Shown here: piece after piece, positions 1 to 11,963 of the stretch
Layout of the letters: every line of letters starts with the position of its first letter
How positions within the stretch are numbered: the first letter of the stretch is position 1
NCBI RefSeq assembly: GCF_000203795.2
Contig: NW_006281116.1
Span: forward strand, 265,195-329,194
Reading direction: 5' to 3'
DNA from: Batrachochytrium dendrobatidis JAM81
Taxonomy: Eukaryota > Chytridiomycota > Chytridiomycetes > Rhizophydiales
DNA length: 64,000 nt
The notes under the pieces: model-generated
Seen by the model: the letters and a program-made list of their open reading frames with translations, nothing else
Databases searched by the model: none
Told to the model about the DNA's origin: nothing
Translations under genes and position numbers: made by a program

Positions 1-1113
1 ATAGCGTTTTCCCTGCAATCATATCGTGCGGCATAGTAGCGACGTAATCGAATATCCCTATCAAATGTAATGAGCGCGTAGTGAATCAGATGATTACAAG
101 TTATATTCAGTGAGAAACAATGAATCTTTCAGTAAATATCAAGTAGTTGTTTAACGAACCACAGAGATTTTGCATCAAACTGCTTTGCTTGATCGCGCCA
201 GAATTTAAAAACAAACTCAATATCGTCTCTTTCCCTGAACTTTAGTCCTGAAAAATCAATCAGCTTTCCTAGCACGCCTGCACCATCAGTCATTGCTCTA
301 AGTGTTTTTGTAAATTGCATGTTATATTCCATTTGTTTAAAACCTGGATTTTGCTCAACTTTTACTTACCTGATCAATGGCAATGTATAAGCGTTTATCC
401 ATGTTGCAGTTTTTTTCCTGATGAGCAGATTACCATAGCACTCGAGAAACAATTCAGCACGCTCTACCAAAAGGTTAACTAAGCCCAAAACAATTGCTTT
501 TGACACTAATTCATTTGAAAAGAGGTTTGGTTTTAAATCTTACCTTGTATACCGATATCATCTAGTGGGTCGAATAAAATAGAAAGTAAAAGCATGTGCC
601 TTGCTAGCAAAGATGATTGCGGTTCAATGACATGAAACTAGAATTGACGAAAAATGCAGTTGGTTGTATTGTAAAGGATTTGCACATGGTATATACAAGT
701 ATGTGCACAGTGCTATGCAAGCGTATCTGGACACCAACTTACGTGAATCTGGCGAGATGAATGCTTCCAAGCTCGACCGGCAGTTTTGATAATATGGCGA
801 GGGTCACTTGCACCAATTAATAAAACGTCCAATGGTTCCGTTTCATCAGCTATTGCACTCTTAATATCTAGCAAAGTAGTATTTTTTTCTGTAAAGATAC
901 CATCTAGATGGTTGAAAATGCAATATTAAAAAACTGAACCAGTTCCTATCCAACTCCGACTCACTTGACAGTTTATTGAAATATATGTGATGGTGTTCTT
1001 GACTAAAGGATATACAATACAGTTGATACCGACCATCAAATATACTTACTCGAGTCTTGGAAGTCGAGTGCTTTGGAGAAACCCCATAAACTCACTGAAC
1101 CAGTGCCTTGCAT
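1..1113 (-). CDS. DNAAF3: Dynein axonemal assembly factor 3 (partial, 3' end off the window)
   Basis: Cytoplasmic factor needed to preassemble axonemal dynein arms. I read six exons on the minus strand: 1113-1050, 888-743, 637-544, 478-370, 297-160 and 57-1, all joining in frame with GT-AG introns (about 203 residues before the edge). The protein starts MQGTGSVSLWGFSKALD, matching the WGFSPALD signature near the start of the family. It then shows DVLLIGASDPRHIIKT, FHVIEPQ, LLARHMLLLSILFDP, ERAELFLECYGN, LKFRERDDIEFVFKFWR and, across the last intron, LWDIRLRRYYAARYD, all in family order. The N-terminal domain is nearly complete and the C-terminal part lies outside. It is divergent from the ACP gene, with 351 bp between start codons. 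Its presence implies dynein-driven flagella. The family call rests on remembered motifs but the run of matches is long. Confidence 0.9.
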
Positions 1114-1464
1114 TAATCCAGATACCATTCGTGTTTTACGGGAAAGTTTGAATTATAAATTGATTGTTGAACTATTCTTTGCATTTTAATACTTGAATCT
1201 TGAGAAAAGATCTGATTGAGTTGACCATTCAGTTTCAGATAGTGTTTAAAGCGTGCTGAATTGAGATTGCGAGTTGAAGGATTTCCAGCACACATTCCAA
1301 GAATGAATAATATGAATTGGTTGGGATTTAATATTACACATTTAAAGTTAAAGTAGATTCAAGCCAGATAGAACGCAGTGTGATCATCACAAAGAAACGA
1401 AAATTCTTTTTGTTGGCAAACTCACCATCAAAAAGGGAATCTGCGAGCATCACTTGTATCAAAC

Positions 1465-2304
1465 ATGTTCAGAACTGCCTTGTCCCGCTGCTCTGCAGCT
1501 GCTTACTATTCCACTCCCAATATTACTGCTCGTTCTCATCTCATGCGCAGTGTGTCTTTGCCTTGTCTGTCAATGGTGCGCCATTTTTCTGCTGGTCCTC
1601 CTCCATTGACTGTGCAGCAGATTGAGGACAGAGTCCTGCATTTACTCAAGGACTTTGACAAAGTCGAGGCCTCCAAGGTAATGTCAATCTGAATAGATAG
1701 CATTCTTTTACCTTTAGCACACTCCTGTCTTGATGGTCGTTTTACAGCCAATACATGTTAATAGGAGCTGTGAAGGATGTTGACAATTCCAGTGATTCGA
1801 TCTCGACCAATCACTGGGACTGTGTTGGATAGCACAATTAGACAGTTTTTGATTAGACATATTCCTTGTAACTCTTTCAGTTTAGTTGAAATGAGTCTGA
1901 TTTATTCATGACTGTCAAGCCCTTTGGAATTGACTTGCATATACTAACCCGGCTTGATCCTTTTTTTATTGCCACTACCAATTTGCGTTACAAATACACT
2001 TGCTTAAATGGATTGTCTTTTATCTGGGATTAGCTTGTTCTGGATGCACACTTTACAAACGACCTGGGTTTGGACAGCTTAGATCAGGTTGAAATCACAA
2101 TGGCTCTTGAGGATGAATTCAGTATTGAACTTCCTGATCGTGATGCTGAGGAGATTCTTACTCCCAGACTTGCCGTTGAAAAGGTAAGACTTGCCAACAC
2201 TTGAATCATTGTGTTTAATTCACTGTTGGTGTATAACATAGTATGTTTTATAAATCATAATTTAAACAATATATTAGATCTTTGCCAATAAAAGTGCCAT
2301 GTGA
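1465..2304 (+). CDS. ACP1: Mitochondrial acyl carrier protein
   Basis: Carrier of the 4'-phosphopantetheine arm for mitochondrial fatty-acid synthesis and an accessory subunit of respiratory complex I and Fe-S assembly. Three exons (1465-1677, 2034-2183, 2278-2304) give 129 residues. The first about 50 residues are basic, Ser-rich and lack acidic runs, as expected for a mitochondrial presequence. The carrier domain carries [11 protein letters not shown], with the phosphopantetheinylated Ser near residue 86. The last exon adds only IFANKSAM. The first intron (356 nt) is long for this window. The family is certain; the mitochondrial location is inferred from the presequence. Confidence 0.95.
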
Positions 2305-2704
2305 AGAGCGGACCTTGAATTTGGAATTAATTGCACTGATTTTTACAGAATATCTTCAACTTGCGACATATCTGCATCTATTCTTGATGGGCTTAATATT
2401 TACAACAATTCTGTATTTGTGATGGAACACTTATTGAGATGGGTAGAGCAGCTGCTGTAATACTACAGACATTAAAGTGACTATTATTTGGTCAATATCA
2501 GTTTAAAAACTTGTCATTTCAAGATCAGACTAGAAAGTGAACAGGACATTGCTCAATAACAATCTGACCATTTAAATATCAGGCATTTGAAACCTTTTGA
2601 AAAATGGATCGATCGATATGCAATGAAACTCGTCAATATGATGAAATATATTTCAAGTTGGCAACTTTACCACTTCAATTCAATATTTGATATTAGTCTT
2701 GAGC
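2305..2704. other. Intergenic, no gene seen
   Basis: About 400 AT-rich bases between the ACP stop and the TFIIE beta start. No open frame with splice sites, RNA gene or repeat was recognised. It should hold the ACP 3' end and the TFIIE beta promoter. Confidence 0.6.
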
Positions 2705-4356
2705 ATGGAGTCTTCAAAGGTAAATAAAGCAACTCATGAGTTGCTAAAGCCAGAGAGATTGACACTGAGTTGCATCTTGTTGGTGCATGTTTTGAATAGT
2801 TTGTTGGCTAGTCTCTATGCATGAAATTCCTTGAACATGATGCTAACACATGCTTCTTGTCATGCAATTGAACCGACTAGGCAGAGCTACGCAGGCGTAT
2901 GCTGGCGCAGCCCATAATCAAAAAACAAACCATAACAGCAACAGAAGTGGACCCAAACAAATCTAACATCCAGACTAAAGTAGTCAAGGGTAATATTACC
3001 GTTTGAATACCAATCTGACTGTCAACAGTTTAGACTTGAAATAGTAAACTTTTAACCGGCATTGATGTGGTTTCATGTCCATTGCTGCTTCCGCATCTCA
3101 ATTGGTTATTTAAATTATATTTTAGCTCCTGTGCTATATTCATCCGATGGTATTCCTGTAGCAAGAAAGCTTTTTGATATAATCATGCTACTCAAGGTAC
3201 GTTTTTAAACTTGTTCCAGATAAATTCACAAGTCTTTAAAATATAAACTGTCTTGGTCGACTCGTTGGCTAATTTCTATAAATGGCATGGATCAAACTGT
3301 AGGCCGAAGAAAAGCCGCTTACCAACAATGACATGGTGCGCAAATTGGCAATGGACATTATGGATGATGAGGAACTGTTTGATCTTGTCCGTAACAACGA
3401 AAGAATATTCTACGATGGTGTTAATGGCACGTTTGAATACAGGGCAAGTCTCATTGAATTTGAATACTGTGTTGGGATCTGGGCTTGTGTTTTTCCATTG
3501 AGAATCTGTACATGGCAGATTAATAGCCAAAAACCATTGAATTACAACTCATACCAAACAAAATTGTATTCGTCAATTAGCCAACATACAAGATTCGATC
3601 AAAAGAAGACTTGCTAGAATTATTAAAGAAAAATCGGGATACAACTGGCATGGAAGTAAAAGAACTCAAGGATTCCTGCAATGGTATTTTTGGATACATT
3701 GAGGTAATTTGTTGGATCAGCATATTGAGCGCGAACATATGCTATCTACTCACATGTTTCTACAGGAGTTGGATGCAGAAAAGTCTATTTTAATCATTCG
3801 CAACAGAGATGAATCGCCAAGAATTGTGTACTATAATAACAATCAGTTGCATGTGGATATATGCAAAGGTATAACTTTGGTTTCAGGTGGTTGAAAATCA
3901 ATCCTGTTTACCTTTTTGGTCTATTTGTAGAGTTTAAAGAATACTGGCATCAAGTTGCATTGCCATTAGAGGCAGACATATCTAAAGAACTTGCTAGTGG
4001 TATGGACTGTCACCATTGATCGTGTTGTAATCTTGGATGTATTGACTTGACATGTGCTTTTTTAAATGTTTAGCTGGTTTAAAATCCATGGAAGTGATTG
4101 TGATGCACAAGTCTGCTCAGGTATAGTGGTTTTGGCAAATGTATCGAGTAGTATGGGTTAATGGCGATACTAAAATCTAATTTACAGGGCAAGGCCAAGA
4201 CTAAAGCAAAGCGAAAGACACGCTTTAAGCTTACCAACACACATTTGGAGGGTATTGGTAAGTTTTGTTTGGCTTAGGACCTGTGAACTCGCATGCTAAT
4301 GAGTTTTATATTTTGAAATAGATCTCACCAAAGAGTTTGTTCCTACTTTGGAATGA
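2705..4356 (+). CDS. TFA2: Transcription initiation factor IIE subunit beta
   Basis: Small subunit of TFIIE, which recruits and regulates TFIIH at the RNA polymerase II preinitiation complex. Ten exons: 2705-2719, 2881-2989, 3126-3196, 3303-3443, 3581-3703, 3766-3868, 3931-3999, 4074-4120, 4188-4257 and 4322-4356; 260 residues. The winged-helix core follows PVLYSSDGIPVARKLFDI. The second winged-helix part has YKIRSKEDLLELLKK and VKELKDSCNG, then SILIIRNRDESPRIVYYNN, and a basic C-terminus RFKLTNTHLEGIDLTKE. Two oddities are a 15-nt first coding exon and intron 4, which uses a GC donor (AGG|gcaagt at 3444). A GT donor there would break FEYR-PTYKIRSKEDLL, a join the family conserves. Confidence 0.92.
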
Positions 4357-4385
4357 ATGCGTTGCGTATTGATGGTTTATTTTTA

Positions 4386-4624
4386 CTGTTGTATTCACGT
4401 AAAATGAATCACTTTTCTGTAGTCGCTCGTATTCTGTTTTGGAATAAATAATGATTAAATATTTGTATGCCGTTCTACTAGAAATTGATCAACTCTTCAA
4501 AACGCAACGTTTATCATCAAGTCACCAAAAGACAATATTGTCTCATAAATTTGCATCCATCATTTCATGAGACTAGGTTATTAGATTGACCCTTTTAGTG
4601 ATCCGTCTGTGTGGATGCTGCGGT
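4386..4624. mobile_element. MITE copy A, TA-flanked, right end decayed
   Basis: Begins after a TA with ctgttgtattcacgtaaaat, the same terminal repeat as the other copies, 29 bp past the TFIIE beta stop. It shares internal text such as ttttggaataa, ttctactag and catgagact. The right terminus (about 4600-4624) is only weakly like the inverted end, so that limit is approximate. Confidence 0.6.
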
Positions 4625-4673
4625 GAATCTGATGCTGGACAGATTGCAAGCTTGACTGGATTAATAGTATTAA

Positions 4674-4690
4674 CACGTGATATATAAAGT
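4674..4690 (+). promoter_or_regulatory. CACGTG box followed by TATA-like sequence
   Basis: taacacgtgatatataaag lies about 135 bp before the eS19 start codon. CACGTG is the bHLH (Cbf1-type) consensus and atatataaag directly follows it. The position suits a ribosomal-protein promoter; the function is inferred. Confidence 0.4.
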
Positions 4691-4813
4691 TGAACCCCTG
4701 TCAACATTTTACAATGTAACAAAATTCAATTTGGTCATGTGACTATAACGTGATGTTGCAACACAAGACTCGACTTGTCTTATTTTTTATTTTTCTTTAC
4801 AACAGAATCAAAG

Positions 4814-5334
4814 ATGAGCCGCGGAGTCACTGTCAAGGACGTTAGTTCACATGAGTTTATCAAGGCTTACTCTGCCTACCTCAAGCGTACTGGTAAGCTC
4901 GAGCTCCCAAAGTGGGTTGATCTTGTCAAGACCGGTGCCGACAAGGAGCTTGCTCCTTATGACCCAGACTGGTACTATGTTCGTGCTGGTGAGTTTAGCA
5001 TTATTGGTTCACACTATCTTGGACCTTTGGTTTTAACATATATCAATCATTTTGTGTATTAGCATCCGTTGCTCGCCATATCTACCTTCGCGGAGGTGTT
5101 GGTGTAGGTGGTCTTAGAAAGAACTATGGTGGTACCAAGAACCGTGGCAGCAAGCCTCACCATGGAGGTATTGGCTCTGGATCCATTGCCCGTGCTATCT
5201 TCCACTCTCTTGAGAAGATCAAGGTTCTTCAGTTGCACCCTAACGGTGGCCGTAAGATCTCTGTCGATGGACAGAAGGATTTGGATCGTATTGCTCAACA
5301 GATTGTCGAGTCTCAAGAAAGCAGCCAGTTTTAA
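4814..5334 (+). CDS. RPS19: 40S ribosomal protein eS19
   Basis: Small-subunit protein needed for 18S rRNA maturation. Two exons (4814-4988 and 5063-5334) give 148 residues, the usual eS19 length. Family text includes [52 protein letters not shown] and [14 protein letters not shown]. The intron splits the Ala codon before SVARHIYLR. Codon use is markedly biased toward C-ending and frequent codons compared with neighbours, as expected for a highly expressed gene. A CACGTG/TATA-like element lies upstream. Confidence 0.97.
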
Positions 5335-5605
5335 ATGATCTCTTGTGCCAACATGCCATTCATCGTCTTATATAGCGAAATAGCGTTAGGTCTTTGGAGT
5401 TGTTCTTGGAGAGGAGTGTGTTGGGTTTGATGTTCGTCTTCCAGCGTCTGGCTACACTAATATTGGTGGAGTTTCAGGCAATACACATTTCTGCGATCCT
5501 TTTTGCCTTGATTGGCCTTGGACCAGATTTTATTTCATTCTGTATCTTTTTATTTTAGGTATTTACTTGGATTGGGTGATGGGTTATTGAAAATAGTGGT
5601 TGAAC

Positions 5606-6151
5606 CTAGTTTTCCATTAGAGCTGCCAAAATAGGCTCGTATTCAATATTAGAGATGTTGTGGCTATAGTTGATATCTTGATTATAATGACCATCAGATT
5701 CGTTTTGGAATTTGAATGGCTCAGATCGGAGTCTAGCGAACCCTCGAGATATTTTGCAAGTTACGTTATAAAGAGTAACATGCATGCCTTGTTTCAATTG
5801 AGCGATCTGATCTACACAAAGCAATTGTAAGAATGGACTCGTTAGCGCTGCTGCCATTAGATTGTTGCTAGCTTACCATCAATCAATTCCAAAATGGCTA
5901 CTCCGCTCTGATCACCAATGACAATTTCTGCCACACTGATATTGCGAGCTCCATCTAGATTGAGTTGACAAGAATTGAGCTTGAGTTTTAGTAGTTGGAC
6001 TTGCATGCACCTATTATAAGATCTCGATGCATAACTTACTTTGCAGTGAAACTTGACCAGAGAGTATCACAAGCGTTTCCAAAATATCGACTTGTATGGA
6101 AAGCTGGACATCTCCAGGAACAATGTCTGCTATTAGAGTAGACGCTTTCAT
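5606..6151 (-). CDS. OB-fold nucleic-acid-binding protein, SOSS-B / At4g28440-like
   Basis: Small single OB-fold protein. The reading starts MKASTLIADIVPGDVQLSIQ, passes an intron near 6040-6000, continues QLLKLKLNSCQLNLDGARN and VAEIVIGDQSGVAILELID, and after the intron at about 5870-5858 continues DQIAQLKQGMHVTLYNV to a stop at 5606. Strand 1 (PG..), the IGD.SG turn and the LK.G strand are the order seen in SOSS-B1/NABP and plant At4g28440-type OB folds, which bind single-stranded nucleic acid. The first intron is not resolved: the obvious donor (caaa|gtaagt) forces a 40-nt intron, and a donor at tctg|gtcaag gives about 58 nt. The C-terminal 40 residues are N- and H-rich. The fold is fairly sure; the substrate is not. 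Confidence 0.6.
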
Positions 6152-6357
6152 GCTTACCAATCTATATAGCTGTAGATAGGAATGATTGGTAGTCAATTAC
6201 CAAAAAGTGTTGTTAGTTTGTAAAAGGTTGAAATTTAGCAAAACTGCCATCAAACCCAAGCTCTGGATTCTGTCAGCTTATTGATAGCAATACGAGTATT
6301 TCATTTGATGTGCATGTCAGTAATGGACAAGTATAGGCAGTGTGAGTATGCTGATTA

Positions 6358-6638
6358 CGACCGTATTCATGTAAAATGAAACACTTGTATTTATCTTGGA
6401 TTGACTCGGCTACTGCAAGCGTTGGCTTTACACAACCAAAGAATATCTGGCACGATCATGGCATTCAAGAAACTCTGTTGTATCCTAAACTATGAGATAT
6501 GATTTAGTTCAAGAAACCAAGCTAATACTTTAACAAAAACATCAATAGACTAAAAAGCTTACAAGGCAGTGTTGTCCTGTAAGATTGACACCAATCAGAC
6601 ATGACTTTATACACTTTTATTTTACGTGAATACGTCTG
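6358..6638. mobile_element. MITE copy B, complete with TA duplication
   Basis: A 281-bp element flanked by TA at 6356-6357 and 6639-6640. The left end is cgaccgtattcatgtaaaat and the right end, read in reverse, cagacgtattcacgtaaaat. No coding capacity. It sits between two divergent genes and so may carry promoter material for either. Confidence 0.75.
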
Positions 6639-6779
6639 TAAGATTGAGCATTTGGCTCTGATGGCTCTCGCATAGAAATAAACTTTTTGTTTTTTGGCAA
6701 CAATCGCCATTACTGCATGCAGAATCCCTACAACTCGTTACTTTTAAAATACATTCTTCACTTGGTCTAAATATCTGGC

Positions 6780-9700
6780 ATGTCAGCATTTACATTACAT
6801 AAAAATACAAGATTGGTGGGGTCTTTTTCAGAACTGACAACCAATCGTTCTGAGCAGGATATCTCGACTATTAAAAAACACATTGGACGACCTCCTATTC
6901 AATCACTAAACGAGTATATACAAAGGGAAAATGAAACCTTTACTGACGCATCTGTATCATTCGACGATAGAACCAAATCCTCAGCTGACTCTAACCGTTC
7001 AAAAGATCACAGTAGTGTGGACTTGCTGCATCGATATGGTCGTAATTCGCGCTGTAGCAGTAGCGAATCGATTCGGTCACATTCTCGAAATCACAAAAAC
7101 TCTGTTAAAACGGGATCAGAGTATATAACCAAAGGGTGTAGTGGTTCGTCTACAACGTTTGTTCCTTCAAATGACGAAAATGTATGTGCTCCTGTTTCGT
7201 CAGCGTCTCAACTGCAATCGGCCGTCTCAGTAGTATACACGCCATCCAAGGAAAGCAGTGATGCCTATACATCGTCGCGCTGGAATCTTGCAAAAGATGT
7301 ATGGCCAAAAGTCACTGATTATAGTACACAGTTGGTGTATAAAGGTATATGTCTACTGGTTTGCATCATTACGGATACAAAACCTATACCAAGAACTACT
7401 TGATATATCAATTATTTATCTTGAAAGTCTAATAGGTTATATTTTAAACTGTAGATACCATTCCAATTCTGAACGCCGCGCCAACTATTACTACACAAGA
7501 TCAATTGCCTGGTACCAATTCGGAAACCTCTGTTTTTGAAAGGCAACGTTCTACTAATCTACAGCACGAGATTGTTCACGCATATGTTAATCCAAAAGGT
7601 GTTCAAGAAAAACTTGCAGGAATATTACGTAACGTCATGATGCATTAACTCGATATGTTTATTAAATAGCGAAATTGCTGTGAGAATCCCATCATTTTCA
7701 GTAAATGATGCTGTATGACTGATTTGAATCTATTTGCTTGAAATTATCATATTATGAATCTAACAAGCAATCGGACTACGTGATCTGGAGCTGCTTGGTG
7801 ACCATGTGAATGCATTGACATCAAAACTACGAATTGGATGCAACAACCCACAACTTAATCTTGTGATTGACGATGTGTCCAATAACGTTGATGCTTCTCA
7901 AGAACATTCTGTGCGTGAAACTATTCAATCTCAGCTTCCATCTTGCTTGATAGGCTCAAGTTTAGTGTCAGTGGGTCAACCACTACCAAATACTTTAAAA
8001 ACTTGTAACGAATCTGCATCTTGCCAATCAGGTATTTGTTTTGCTTGGTTTACAACTTTGATATTTATTTTTATAAACTGATGCTTATTTGTTCAAATAT
8101 AGGTAAATGAATGTGCCATGTATATTCCAATTGTCAATTTATGCATTTACATGTTGCCGTATACTTGAAAACACTTTGAAAAACATAGAAGAATCTTATG
8201 ATCACGGATCGCACGGTGTGAATATTAACAGTATTACAACGGCTGGAATCTCGGTAAAACAAGCAACATCAATGATAGAGGTATGTAATCACAACTACAA
8301 TGAATCCACATTTAGAATTTGGCAGATTGCGTTAATCTGTCTTGATATAAACCCAATTGGGATATTAGTATACGGATTACATACGCCAGCCAGATGACAT
8401 AATGCTAAATCTTCCAAACAATGTATCCGCCATGACACATTTGCAATACTCAATACGATCGTATTCCCATGTTTCGGTATGTTTGTTTTGCAATGTATAG
8501 TTGAATCACGAACATGGATACTGATGTCATTGCATTTGTAGAAGAATCTGCTCAAGAAATGGAAACATTATTTACTTGTTGAAGGCTCACAGCAAATCAT
8601 GATATGCTGGTTCTGGTATATTTTTTTGCAGCAATGGCGACCAGATCAGACTGACAACATGAATCATCTTGTTCGTCATGCCTCCACGTTGTATGTAAAG
8701 TTATTTCTTCGATACAAAGGGGATGATAAAGATGAATTTTTCCAGGTAACAGTCGTTTGCAACAAATAAGCTTGAATTAAATGATATGGCCAAATAATAT
8801 TAAAGTTTCCATCTATGTTCACAATCTATGTAGGAACTTCCAGAATTCTACTCTCAGGCTATATATACAGCATATCGCGAGTGCTTTCCACTATCGCACA
8901 AACACTTTGATGCGAGTTTCCAAATAAAATTGTGCGACAGCATGCATCGTTTAATGAGTGGTAAGCTAAAAAATAGATTGTATACAGTTGATTCATGTGT
9001 TGGATATCTGTTTCTTACGTTTAGATTCACAACAGGCATCACTCCTTATAACCCTTCCTGCACGACATGGTCTCATGACGTGCTTTCCTCCAAGGTCGTG
9101 GAGGGGAAAAAAGAGTTGGAAGACAACCCATCTCAATACTGCATTTGGAAAAAAGGCAAGACATGTTGGATATCACATGGCAGATATGAAAAAGTATATA
9201 TAATTGGATCATCTGAGCATGATTGTTGAACTTGATGATAATGTCATACTTTAGCTCCTGCGCCAACTATAGATTGGTTCAAACCAAAAACAGAAGTATT
9301 AGATGTTGTATCCACTGGATTAAAGGTATGCCAGTTGATTGAGTATATGTTTAAAACACATTCCAACTAGATTTGAATCCATTGTATTTTTGTAGCTTCC
9401 GCAATCTTGCTGCATGGGTCCATATATACAGTCTAAGCGTGTAAGCTTCAATGTATACCAAAATAGTCCAGTGGTGCAAGAGTATTTAAAATCGCTGGGT
9501 GTTTCTTGCGATTATCGAACTGTAACGATTCACAGGAACGAAGCAATTCGAGCTGAACCCAACAAATATCCTTTTTTTGTCAGTTATTCGTATTGCTTTA
9601 TTTTTATATCGAAAAGATTGGCTTTGTTTCATATACAATAGCCTTTTATCATCTAGTTCATTTGAATCAGTATGAATTGGTCATGGTTGTATGTTTAATA

Positions 9701-10134
9701 TTACAGGGCAGTATGTGCTACAGTTATTCCTTGACATGTTCAATATCTCAATACGCTAGATTTACCTACATACCGTCAGATTATCACCGACTCGGTCAAG
9801 CAATCAAAACGTAATTTCAAACTTTATAAGCACTCTCAAGACGAAGCTATGCGCGAGCGCAGTCGAGTAGCTCAAGAAATGAGTGCACAACTCTTGGAAG
9901 AACAACGTCGTGCGCGTCAGATCTTGTCTCGTCCTCAAGAGGTACAGTTCAAGATGCCGATTCAAATCTAACAAATGATGAAGCAGACATTTGTATTTAT
10001 CAATATGGATTTGGTAGGTCAAGTCAGCTGTCGATCAGATTTTGGAAGTGCACACTACTAGGGATATGACAAAAAGATCAAGCCGATCCAGACCACCAAC
10101 CCAAAACACAAGCTCTAAAAACTATTATCATTAA
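6780..10134 (+). CDS. FAM227-family protein (FWWh domain), flagella-associated
   Basis: Multi-exon gene. Exon 1 (6780 to about 7345) encodes a Ser-rich, disordered N-terminus. Later exons give GLRDLELLGDHVNALTSKL (about 7770) and YIRQPDDIMLNLP. They continue with IMICWFWYIFLQQW, the aromatic FWWh-type signature near 8600-8640, then KLFLRYKGDDKDEFFQ, and ELPEFYSQAIYTAYRECFP with KHFDASFQIKLCDSMHRLMSG. The C-terminal part has KRVSFNVYQNSPVVQEYL, the SPLVQ-like motif of FAM227A/B, and a basic coiled coil ending KNYYH. FAM227 proteins track with cilia in eukaryotes; the molecular role is unknown. Two separate genes, with a break near 8000, are possible but no stop or promoter demands it. Some middle exon borders (8000-8200, 9180-9260) are uncertain. 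Confidence 0.75.
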
Positions 10135-10255
10135 AAAAGTTTTATAATAAACAGTGAAGGTGAATTTAGAATCGATCTGTTTTAGCCTGAACTGAAACTG
10201 AATCAAATGGTATTGAAAGCGTACGTTTATTTTCTACTCGAAATCTATTAAACTT

Positions 10256-11701
10256 ATGCTGCACAAGTTATATGGTCTTCGAATACCCATTGTTTTTTCT
10301 ACAGCCATGTTGGCTTTGATTTCGATCGCTTTGTTGTTTACGCTACCGCCTACATTGGGCACTCTAGCACCTGCTCTCGTTGATTCAGACAATACTGTGT
10401 GTAGAGTTCTTTCTGATGGGAGCAGCGAATGCTATCCGATGATATTCCAAGCAACTCATGGCAAGTTGTTGCCACCAATCTATTGCATTGGATGAGTTGT
10501 TCTAACTTTTGGATAAACCATGAGTGGATTTAGAGTTTCAACCTATTCGTCCTGAACAGCAACTTCCCAAAGGTCTGCATATTCGTATAAATGTTGCGAC
10601 TGGGCTCAAGGAGGCCAAGCTTGTTTCCAGTACTGAGACGGAAGGAGAGCCAGAATCGATGGTAGTGGCACTTTCTGGATCTGATCAAGTGGCAGCTAGT
10701 AACCAAGATAAGACCATTCAGTTGCAGTCTAAACCAGACGAGTTTACAATCGACCACGGTAGAAATGATGCGCCTATTGCTGCCGAGTCAGTACAGAAAG
10801 AGGCAGTCAAGAAGACTGGGGTGACAGGTGACATAAATAAACCTGTTTTGATTCACCGTCCAGATGGGGAGACACATGCATCTACTCATGGAGTAGGTCT
10901 TGGTACCCACCAACTCAGTGCATTTGATCTCACACTTAAAGAGCTTCAATCCCATCCCAATCACACTACTTTGATGCGTATTTTGGATCATTTGGACAAT
11001 GTTGTCTCTCAGATTGATTATGGCATTGATTTTGCAAAAAGCGAATATGGGATTCCTGCGCTTCTGGATTTGATGCGTGGTGACGATCTCGAGGTTCGTG
11101 AGCATGCCGTATTGATTATCAGTAGTGCCATGTCTGTAAGTTTTTTGGGTTGATTTGTAATGCCATGTTTGTATTAGAGTTTGTCAAGACATGATCTCAA
11201 AGCGTATTGACATTTCTGTTGGTTGAATAAATCATCTAGAACAATCCACAAGCTCAGGAAGCTGCATCTCGATTTGGTTTAATTTACGAACTTTGGAAAC
11301 TATTTGAACTGCAAACAGACCTTGTTCATCAAAAACGATTTTTTTCAGCTTTCGGAGTCACAATTCGATCCAATGTCAAGGCTATTTTATCCTTTTCAGA
11401 TGACAATGGATTTAAAGGACTGAGTAAAATGGTTGCGTATTTTAAACGGAATCGTTTACCTGAGCTTATCAAAATTCGTATCCTGTCGCTGTTTGGTGAC
11501 ATGATTGATCCAGACATGTTCACAACTGATTCTAAAAGTGATGCTCCCGTGTCGAGTATTCATACTGCAAGTGCGGATACGATCAAGGAGTGGTGTAAAA
11601 TTTGCTCTGTTAATTGGAGTGGTACTTATACCACACCTTACAAAGAAGCCAGAGATCGAGGCATGCAGCTTCTTCAGAAGCAGGGTCTATGTCCATCATA
11701 A
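10256..11701 (+). CDS. SIL1: Nucleotide exchange factor SIL1 (ER, BiP co-factor)
   Basis: Exchanges ADP for ATP on the ER Hsp70 BiP/Kar2. Three exons (10256-10460, 10534-11135, 11240-11701) give 422 residues. An N-terminal hydrophobic segment (about residues 10-35, IPIVFSTAMLALISIALLF) is the signal sequence. The hallmark run follows: CRVLSDGSSECYPMIF, then FQPIRPEQQLPKGLHIRIN and ATGLKEAKL. The armadillo-repeat core holds MRILDHLDNVVSQIDYGIDF and GDDLEVREHAVLIISSAMS. Intron 1 starts with GC (catg|gcaagt), confirmed by the conserved H-E-F-Q-P join. No KDEL-type end; the C-terminus is KQGLCPS. Confidence 0.93.
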
Positions 11702-11963
11702 TAATATCACAATAAAAATGGGTTTTCAAGTTGATATTGGAGATGCAGATCTACTATACGAGTGTATGGATTCAATCCAATCTTGATACCCAACTATTTG
11801 GAAAATAATCATTCAAGAAAAAGACGAGCAAGTCTGGATAATTGCAGTGGAGCACATGATTTATTCAGAAACATCAAATCAACGAGCAGCGGCAGCAAGT
11901 TCTAAAGCATTTGAATCAACAACAGTGGTTAGTATTTTGAATTATGTTCAAGAGTCATCGTGT

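Noticed and set aside
3684..3765. Donor at 3684 in TFIIE beta exon 5
   Set aside because: It leaves the wrong phase for ELDAEKSILIIRN; the donor at 3704 joins in frame.
10788..11105. 105-residue minus-strand frame inside SIL1
   Set aside because: Shadow of the SIL1 coding exon with no recognisable features.
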